Shown: in pieces, positions 57,254 to 64,000 of the stretch
Position numbering within the stretch: position 1 is the first letter of the stretch
How the letters are laid out: each line of letters starts with the position of its first letter
Assembly: GCA_963971575.1 (NCBI GenBank)
Contig: OZ020611.1
Location: 147,338,419-147,402,418, forward strand
Length of the DNA stretch: 64,000 nt
Source: Liopterus haemorrhoidalis
Lineage: Eukaryota; Arthropoda; Insecta; Coleoptera; Dytiscidae
Reading direction: 5' to 3'
Notes under the pieces: model-generated
Seen by the model: the letters and a program-made list of their open reading frames with translations, nothing else
The model's database searches: none
Told to the model about the DNA's origin: nothing
Program-made: the position numbers and the translations under genes

Positions 57254-58206
57254 CGGAACAAAAGTTAAACTTGACAAAAAGGCCCACCTAAAGGTTACTA
57301 TAAGAATTCTGAGGCACTTCCGGTTTCACCGGAAATGATGTCAACTTTTGATCTAGCATAGAGAATCGTTAATTTCATATTTTTTTCGTAAAAGTACATT
57401 AAATTAACTTTACAATGACACCAAAAAATCATATTTTTATGTTAACCATTTCAAAATGGCGACTATTTATTTACAAAATAATAATCAACATAAGTTTTAC
57501 AAAGTTGAACGTAGCAAGCTTTGAAAACAATAAAAAAAGAAACAAAATATCTCTAAAATAAACTATTTGACTATTTAGAAAAAAAAAACTATTTCTTTTT
57601 ACAATTATTTTACAAAAAAAAAAAAATTACAAATGTTCGATCAAACCACCATTATTGTCCACACATTTTCTCATTCTTAATAAAAACTCTCCGTATCTGT
57701 CATCTCTTCGTTGGTATATCGTACATAAACCATAATTAGGTACAAATAACGACTTATTACCAATTAATACAATTTTTTTTTTTTTCAAACAAAAATAACA
57801 AAATAAACTATTAATCTCTTGTTATTTATAAAACATTTAATTGAAAAATTAAAATTTAAGTTTTTTCATGTTATTTCATATAATAACTAGTTATAACAGT
57901 TTATTTTAAAGATATTTTGTTTCTTTTTTTATTGTTTTCAAAGCTTGCTACGTTCAACTTTGTAAAACTTATGTTAATTATTATTTTGTAAATAAATGGT
58001 CGCCATTTTGCAATGGTTAACATAAAAATATGACTTTTTGGTGTCATTGTAAAGCTAATTTAATGTACTTTTAGGAAAAAATATAAAATTATCGATTCCC
58101 TATGCTAGATCAAAATTTGACATAATTTCCGGTGAAACCGGAAGTGCCTCAGAATTCTTATAGTACCCTTTAGATGGGCCTTTTTGTCTAGTTTAACTTT
58201 TGTTCT
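57254..58206. repeat. Fold-back element W, ~308-bp arms (unit 3)
   Basis: Left arm 57254-57562 and right arm 57899-58206 are inverse copies. Matching tracts include GGAACAAAAGTTAAACTTGA, CTATAAGAATTCTGAGGCAC and ATGGCGACTATTTATTTACA with its mirror. The centre, minus strand, reads RYGEFLLRMRKCVDNNGG and LIEHL then a stop, like the tail of Tc1/mariner-superfamily transposases. So W is most likely a transposon with very long inverted ends that lost its gene. Confidence 0.85.
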
Positions 58207-58264
58207 GAAGATTTTTTGTATCTTTACAAATAAAGGAGATTTTCGGGGTGCCCCGTTTCAAATA

Positions 58265-58270
58265 AACACC

Positions 58271-58313
<43 letters not shown>

Positions 58314-58330
58314 TTTTATATATATATATA
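58265..58330. repeat. AT microsatellite beside exon A copy 3
   Basis: CACCCTGTATATAT and two AT runs lie within a few bases of the GTAAGTC donor at 58332-58337. Confidence 0.9.
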
Positions 58331-58337
58331 GACTTAC

Positions 58338-58530
58338 CTAATATAGAAAAAATAGTTATAAAATTTGGTTTCTGAGGTATCATATAAAACCTTCCACTTT
58401 TTACACATTTTTTTCTTTTGAATGGAAACATACCAATAAGTAATAAAAAATATTGAAATCTGGCATAACATTCAAGAAGAGTAATAGGATACTTTAATTT
58501 TGGTAGTTTTATTCGCGTCCACAATGACAT
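58338..58530 (-). CDS. Gustatory-receptor-like gene copy 3, exon A
   Basis: This start exon is 193 nt as in the other copies, opening MSLWTRIKLPKLKYPITL and ending ITIFSIL plus one G before GTAAGTC. Joined to exon B at 53074 the split codon becomes Gly, followed by VNSVVNT. Replacements such as CYARFQYFLLLIGMF and RFYMIPQKPNF keep its hydrophobic character. The exon is intact, but the gene is disrupted by the LINE in exon B. Confidence 0.7.
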
Positions 58531-58999
58531 TCTTTCACTGACTGAATCAATAAAAATATATAAAAGTAACGTACTGATGAATCAGATGGAAATATTTCAC
58601 TAAAATTAGGATGCTATCTGACCATTTGATTTATTACCTTCTAAAGCAGTGCCGTAGCTAGGCAAGTAACAGACTGCACAGGCACAGGGTCCAGAACGAA
58701 GAGGGTCCTGAAATGGAATTGATAGAAAAATTGTCCAATAAAAGCGCCTTTCAGATGTTGGTAAAACAAATTTATCGAGTGGGTTCAACAAGCCCATTGC
58801 GTTATTTAGCGGTTTCGAGATTGGCCCTTCATGACTTTGGATTAATTAAGTCATATTCGAATATCAGTCCTGCTCTCCGTATATTTGTTTTTGTTTTCTT
58901 GCCTTCTTGTTTCTATTGCTTTGTGTGGGAGAAGTTTTAGCAAGTTAAAATTGACTATTTAATATTGATTGTCAAACTAGAACGATTATCCAATCATTA

Positions 59000-59255
59000 C
59001 TTAGCCAACGGGATGGTCGAGCTCATTAAATCACACAGTTCTAACAGACGGTACAAACAGTCTGAATTGTGATGTTGCTGGTTCAAGTCCCCGTTGGTGA
59101 TATTATTCCGGCGAGAATAATATGTTAACATTACCCCCATTTTCACAGTTATTCACCCCTCATCCAAGTGTAGGAGTTCGCCCCCTGGCATTGGCGATTA
59201 GCCTTGTTGCAGAAATAGGCCGATATAAAATAAATAAAATTTAAAAAAAAAAAAC
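59000..59255 (+). repeat. tRNA-derived SINE, Ser/Leu-type, best-kept head (unit 3)
   Basis: The tRNA-like head is 59005-59097. CCAACGG and CCGTTGG pair as an acceptor stem, the A-box region is TGGTCGAGCTC, and the B-box region is GGTTCAAGTCC. At 93 nt it suits a long-variable-arm tRNA (Ser or Leu). The body (ATTATTCCGGCGAGAATAAT) and an A-rich tail follow. This makes it a SINE, not a free tRNA gene. Confidence 0.85.
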
Positions 59256-59370
59256 ATTCCATAATTTCGATTCAATATAATATCAATCACTAAATATATT
59301 ATGATGATGCAATAAATGAATATTCTGAAATGAAAGCCATAAAAAATGCAATTAATAGCTATTAATTTAT

Positions 59371-60690
59371 GTAAGGGAGGTAATTTTGGTAATATTTCAT
59401 AATTAAAATTTCATAAATAAATTCAGTATAATCATTCAATTAGAGTAAAATATTTAGGCCCGGTTTTCCACCTTCAGATAAAGTTCCAGGTAACTATCTG
59501 ACAGATAAGGTTATTTGTAACTTCATCTGCTGAGCAAATGTCATCCCTTCTTTCTATACAATTGTATCTATCAGATAGTTATCTAACGTATAATGAGACT
59601 GACGTATTGGATTCACTGACTGGTATTGACATTTATTCAGCAGATGAAGTTACAAATAACAATATCTGTCAGATAGTTACCTGGAACTTTATCTGAAGGT
59701 GAAAAGACCGGGCCTTAAAATGTTAAATGATAAAAAATAATCTATTTCTTAGAAAGGGCATTCAAGATAAGGGTAGACTTGTTTATTATTGTAACTTGAG
59801 ACTTTGTAAATGTAACATGAAAAAGAAATAGTAAATTGTAATATTGAAAGACAACTCTGTTAATAAATTAGATTAGAAGTGTTAGAACCATATGGGAAAA
59901 TCTATTAATCTCAGTTTTAAAATAAATATTAGTTAGTACTTATTTGGGGAGATTATACAAAAAATCTAGTACTTATTTGGGGAGATTATCTTGTAAGTTA
60001 TGGATTATAAATGTCGTCTCAATTGACCGGGGTGTGAAATGACATTTAACAGTTGGGCGATGTAAGCTTTTCAGGGTGGTTCTCTTTTTATGGAGAGTTG
60101 ATTTTAACCCGTCGTATGGTTAAGACCATGTTTAAAAGTTGAGTCTAAAGAGTGAAGAATTTAAATCGTTTTTTAAGTAGAGTGAGATTTTGTTAATGAT
60201 TGGTTAGGGGCATTTAGAGTGTTCGGGCGAGTCGAGTAAACAAGTAATTCCGTAGGAACGTTAGTGTATTGACCAGCTAAAAAGTGGAGAGACAATATTT
60301 AGAAACATGTAGTGGTTTAATTAGTGTTTGGTGTAAAGTGCATCTAGTGTGTACGAATGTGTGTCTCATTTGGATTTAGCTATATCGACGTAATTGTAAG
60401 TCTAGTATAATCATGTAAATATTTAAACCGTAATTGTAATTAAATTAGATGTTTAGCTAAAATGTAGGGTTTAATTGAAAAACCCTTAATCCTTCCAAGA
60501 ATCATAGCAACCAGCTAGCGGGCAAATTGTGGGAGGGTCCAGACTTGATCCGCTTGCAAGTCTGGATACTCATAATGTAAGGGAGACCTAAAGTTGAGGG
60601 ATGTACAGAGTAAGTACAAATGAAGTAAATGAATCAGCCAACCGTGTCATTTCATATTCATATATATATATATAGAGGCTCCCCACATAC
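59371..60690. other. Unit 3-specific insertion, unidentified
   Basis: Units 1 and 3 match on both sides, but unit 3 has about 1.3 kb extra. TGTAAGGGAG occurs at the left border and at 60576, so this might be a solo LTR or part of one, but I find no primer-binding site or integrase. A 30-bp direct repeat (AGTACTTATTTGGGGAGATT) lies at 59935-59995. A PIF-type MITE is inside. Confidence 0.4.
59457..59714. mobile_element. PIF/Harbinger-type MITE with TTA duplication
   Basis: The ends GGCCCGGTTTTCCACCTTCA and, inverted, GGCCCGGTCTTTTCACCTTC extend for about 85 bp through ACTATCTGACAGATA. TTA flanks both sides. GG-rich ends and a TTA duplication are the PIF/Harbinger pattern. Confidence 0.85.
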
Positions 60691-61214
60691 TGTTACAAAA
60701 TGTTATAAAAGAATTACGATATATCGTAATTGTTTTATTATTATTTTTCCAGAAAAATTAAAAGCAGGGGGCCCAGAAATAAAATCTTTCACGGGGCACA
60801 TGAAAAGCTAGTTACGGTACTGTTCATTTCATATGTATACATAATATATGACATTTTTGAATAGCAGGATAAAACAGTGCTATGCCTAAATATTAATCCA
60901 TAATCAATTAATTAAATTAATACATAATCAAAAATGTATACTTCAAACAATATTTTGTTTTAAAAATTATAAGGGTATGTAAAAAAAAAAAAACACATGA
61001 ATATACCTACTTATATTTTACCAGTTATTACATTTCATATCTTTCATTATATTTTCCATGCATTTTACATTACTAAATTACTATATAAATAGAACGAAAA
61101 AAAAGTGAGTGCGCAAAAAAAAAACAAATGACGTATGTCTTTAAATAAATTTGAAACGTTAGAACTAAATATTTATACGTTTTATAGGTTTTAGAAAAGA
61201 TACATCTAAAACAG
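60691..61214. other. End of unit 3 homology, then unassigned DNA
   Basis: 60720-60880 matches 11695-11850. After that I see AT-rich sequence with A runs and no gene. Confidence 0.5.
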
Positions 61215-61454
61215 ATGCAATTCCACATTAACTGATCTCATATACAAATGTGTGGATGATTCTGAACCATGTCTTTCGATTTAACTTTTAGATTTAATTT
61301 TCGATTTTTAATTTTTAAATTTAACCAAAGCTTTTGATACCGTTTGATATTTTAATAAAAAAAATTAGAAAGATACGGAATTAGGGGAACAGCTCTTAGT
61401 TTATTAACAAGTTATATTAGGACAGGATCACAACAGGTCAAAGTTAACGATGTC
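61215..61454 (+). pseudogene. LINE reverse transcriptase fragment (palm start)
   Basis: The frames read FNLTKAFDTV, then after a lesion ILIKKLERYGIRGTALSLL and SYIRTGSQQVKVND. These correspond to the FDxVDH and following helix of LINE reverse transcriptases. Stops separate the pieces. Confidence 0.65.
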
Positions 61455-61955
61455 TTGAATAAAAAGCGCCATCTATCGCTTATTGATCACTTTTACGAAT
61501 GGATTATTGCGGAAGTTGCGCGCGCGTTTGTTTCAACATGCGGAAGAAGTCAAAGAAAAGCTGGATGTCGCAATATTTATGGCTGGAAGGAGAACGAGGA
61601 GCTGTTAACGGCGAAACTAGAGGCTAAGCTGGCATTACGAAGCTGGATTGACGTAGGTAGACTGCGAGAGGGTGTCATCAACCAGGAAAGGATTGACATG
61701 CGTGCATGCTTTAAACTGTATCTTAAAAATCATCTGAAATCCCAGGAGCAATACAGGACCGATAAACTTACCCTAACGTACCAGCCACGCGATTTTGCTA
61801 AATTCTGGAAACTAACTGGAAATAAAACAAGATCAGCCAAGTCACATTGACGGGATTACAGATGACAGAGAGATCGCTGAACATTGGAGAAGATCATTCC
61901 TGCAAAGTTCGGTGGGAAGTGCAAGTCCCACCGTGTACCGCATGAGGAATGCCTT
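61455..61955 (+). pseudogene. LINE linker region fragment
   Basis: The frame reads LLTAKLEAKLALRSWIDVGR and TYQPRDFAKFWKLTGNKTRS, then after one shift HIDGITDDREIAEHWRRSFL. This is the region between endonuclease and reverse transcriptase in LINEs. It lies after, not before, the RT piece at 61215, so two different copies are juxtaposed. Confidence 0.65.
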
Positions 61956-61959
61956 ATAC

Positions 61960-62153
61960 CATGAGTTCAAAAATAAATTACATAAGGGTTGGCTATGGAA
62001 AAATAAAATATTGTCTACTGCAATCCTTAGAATTTATTAACTGCCATCACTGTTGTTGTTGTCATAAATTATTTATTGTTATATAAAGCTTGCAGTAGAC
62101 ATTATTTTATTTTTCCATAGCCAACTCTTACGTAATTTCTTTTTGAACTCATG
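61960..62153. mobile_element. 194-bp MITE with ~60-bp inverted ends
   Basis: The left side CATGAGTTCAAAAATAAATT is mirrored at the right, continuing through GGTTGGCTATGGAAAAATAA and GTCTACTGCAA. It is inserted in or beside the LINE fragment. The target duplication is unclear. Confidence 0.82.
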
Positions 62154-62157
62154 ATAT

Positions 62158-62225
62158 ATAGGGTCACCATACGTTCCGGTTTTGAGTCCTGGTCACGGTG
62201 TCCCGGTTTTACTGAAAATGAAACT
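62158..62225. repeat. Single end of a TAGGGTGACCA-type element
   Basis: TAGGGTCACCATACGTTCCG followed by CACGGTGTCCCGGTTTT resembles the left end of the hAT MITE at 63709. Only one end is present, cut by the LINE that begins near 62260. Confidence 0.45.
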
Positions 62226-62259
62226 TAAAGGTTTTTTCATTAATGAATAATATTTATTG

Positions 62260-63530
62260 ATTTTTTTTTTTATTCATTACAAGAGTTAGAAGCCTAAATA
62301 GCTCAATAATAGACAAATATAAAATATATACTTAATACAAAACAGTACAGAATGAAATTTTACAATATATTAACTAATTGAGTTGTCACTCTATTTTTAA
62401 AAACATTAAAAGATGAATTAAATATATCAACATTATTGCAATTGATTGAATTCAATAATTTAAATAATCTATTAGTAAAAGTATGTCATTCGTAGTTGGT
62501 TGAATGTTGCTGTTCTTGTAATAAGTTAAGGTTCCTCGTTGTTCTAGTAGAAGCTCTCAGGTGGAAGCTTGAAAGAATGTCAGGTACATAAGTTACTCCA
62601 TTAAGTACTTAGTAAAGCAAACAGAGATCGCATATATTACTTCGATATATCAGTGGCATGATATTCAGCCTATCTCTCTACCCGATTCATGCCACCATTC
62701 GGAATGCCCAGTTTAAAAAGAGCGTATTTACTACATTGACTTTGAACGTGCTCTAGCTTTTCAGAAAAAGTAACTTGCTTAGAGGACCATGTAGTGCTGG
62801 CGTATTCAAGATGACTTCTCACAAGTGAATAGTATAACAACTTGATAGCATGGATATTAGTAAAATCTTTGGTTTGACGTATGATAAAGCCAAACACCTT
62901 TAGCGACTTGATGGTGATGATGTTTATATGCTTCTCTAATGACAGTCAGTGAATATTACACCTAGATCACGTATTTCTGATACCCTTTCAAGTGTAATGC
63001 CATTATGATAGAAGAAAACAGATGTCTTAATTCTTTTTACATTTGACAATGTTTAGGATTAAACAATTTCCTTACACCAGCTTTCAATTGCGTCCAGATC
63101 TGATACCAGCTCTACTGTATTTATAGTGTGGTTACTTTCAAAAAAAACTTCATGTCGTCGGCAAAGAGCAGATATGACGCATATGACAATCTGAAGCCAA
63201 TATCGTTGACGAAAAGGAACAGATATTGCTTCAGAGGTAAAGTTAAAAATCTTAACAAATTGTTTCCGACCAGAGAGATAAGATTCAAGCCACTGGAGAA
63301 GATTACCACTGATGCAGAAATCTTTTAATTTTGATATCAAAATTCGATGGTCTACTTGATCAAAAGCTTGGCGAAAATCGGTATATATAGTATGTACTTC
63401 AGATCCTTTTTTTGAGCATGTTGAATTATAATCCTTATAACAAAATAAGTTAGTGACGGAGAATGCACCATTGCTCTTATGGGAAATGATAGCGATGTTG
63501 CCAAATGTTTTAAAAATGACCAATATGTCA
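62260..63530 (-). pseudogene. LINE reverse transcriptase and tail, decayed
   Basis: On the minus strand: HTIYTDFRQAFDQVDHRILI and GNLLQWLESYLSGRKQFVKI (palm and thumb-side motifs), then in another frame YASYLLFADDMKFF, where FADD is the catalytic pair. The post-RT region reads KLLYYSLVRSHLEYASTTW and LEHVQSQCSKYALFKLG. A frameshift removes the PQG block. A T run at 62262 marks the poly(A) end. This is a jockey/CR1-type relic. Confidence 0.85.
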
Positions 63531-63700
63531 ATGAACCCGCAATATTATACGTACTTTTATATTTCTTTGTAGATAATTTATTCTAATTAAATGGAAAAAG
63601 TATGAAGAAAAAGTGATTTTGTATCGAGTTTTTAATGACTTGCGCGTTTTACAGATGGCAATCTCGCCAAGGATGGAAAGAATGGTGTTAGTGGTAATGG
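63531..63700. other. Short unassigned stretch
   Basis: Between the LINE 5' border and the hAT MITE I see no gene or repeat end. Confidence 0.4.
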
Positions 63701-63708
63701 GTTAGAGA

Positions 63709-63976
63709 TAGGGTGACCATCCTACCCGGTTTTCCGGGTTTGTCCCGGTTTTCGGTCAATTGTCCCGGTGTCCCGAAGACTGACGGTGTCCTCGGGACGC
63801 CCGATTGTCCCGGTTTTTGAATCTCTTTGCTCTTCAGTTTGAATTTGGATAGGTGAGGACCTTTTTTTTTTGCTCTTCACTTTGAATTTGGGGAGGTGAG
63901 GACCTTTTTTGAGGAAACAAAGACCTTTTTTTTTTCCTGTGTCCCGGTTTCCCTTCACTGAAATCTGGTCACCCTA
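63709..63976. mobile_element. hAT-type MITE with perfect 8-bp target duplication
   Basis: The ends TAGGGTGACCATCC and, inverted, TAGGGTGACCAGATTTC are flanked by GTTAGAGA exactly on both sides. TGTCCCGGT blocks and GGTGAGGACCTTTTTT minisatellite units fill it. The minus-strand frame over it is not a gene. Confidence 0.92.
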
Positions 63977-64000
63977 GTTAGAGAGCATGAAAAAGAACTA

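Noticed and set aside
59371..60640. Solo LTR bounded by TGTAAGGGAG
   Set aside because: Only a ten-base match supports the borders. There is no clear terminal CA, target duplication or primer-binding site.

Overview
The window is AT-rich, repeat-dominated insect DNA. The evidence is three copies of an insect gustatory-receptor-like gene, tRNA-derived SINEs with poly(A) tails, jockey-like LINEs, many Tc1/mariner, hAT, PIF/Harbinger-like and piggyBac-like elements, GT-AG introns, and no prokaryotic gene organisation. I cannot name the species. Almost every long open frame other than the receptor exons is a transposon relic or a by-product of simple repeats.

Layout. The backbone is an array of three head-to-tail units, heavily modified by insertions. 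Unit 1 runs from about 410 to 25255 and unit 2 from about 27540 to 47270, with a 2.3 kb spacer between them. Unit 3 runs from about 47270 to at least 60870 and is more diverged. On the minus strand each unit carries a 193-nt exon A (10641-10833; 35841-36033; 58338-58530) and a long exon B (1113-1888; 28219-28993; 52317-53074). A GTAAGT-type donor and a T-rich TTTAG acceptor join them in the same phase. Together they encode the start and six apparent membrane segments of a gustatory receptor. A seventh segment is not visible. Copy 1 is open across both exons, copy 2 has a frameshift in exon B, and copy 3 is cut by a 4 kb LINE.

The large intron of each unit is packed with nested elements: a piggyBac-like TTAA element, an hAT-like element inside it, a broken mariner, MITEs, and a tRNA-derived SINE near exon A. 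Unit 1 alone carries a 3 kb TIR element holding a 155-bp satellite, a DD41D mariner-like element whose transposase is broken by one in-frame stop, and 289 perfect copies of TACA. Units 1 and 2 also share a second block (about 17940-25170 versus 39740-45580) with PIF/Harbinger relics and a coding-looking relic. Mariners, hAT elements, SINEs and MITEs differ between the two copies, and several of the unfilled target sites can be read.

Beyond unit 3 (60870-64000) there are only LINE fragments and MITEs. I found no convincing new genetic system. The most informative content is the receptor array and the presence/absence record of insertions between its copies, which suggests that unit 3 split first and units 1 and 2 later.
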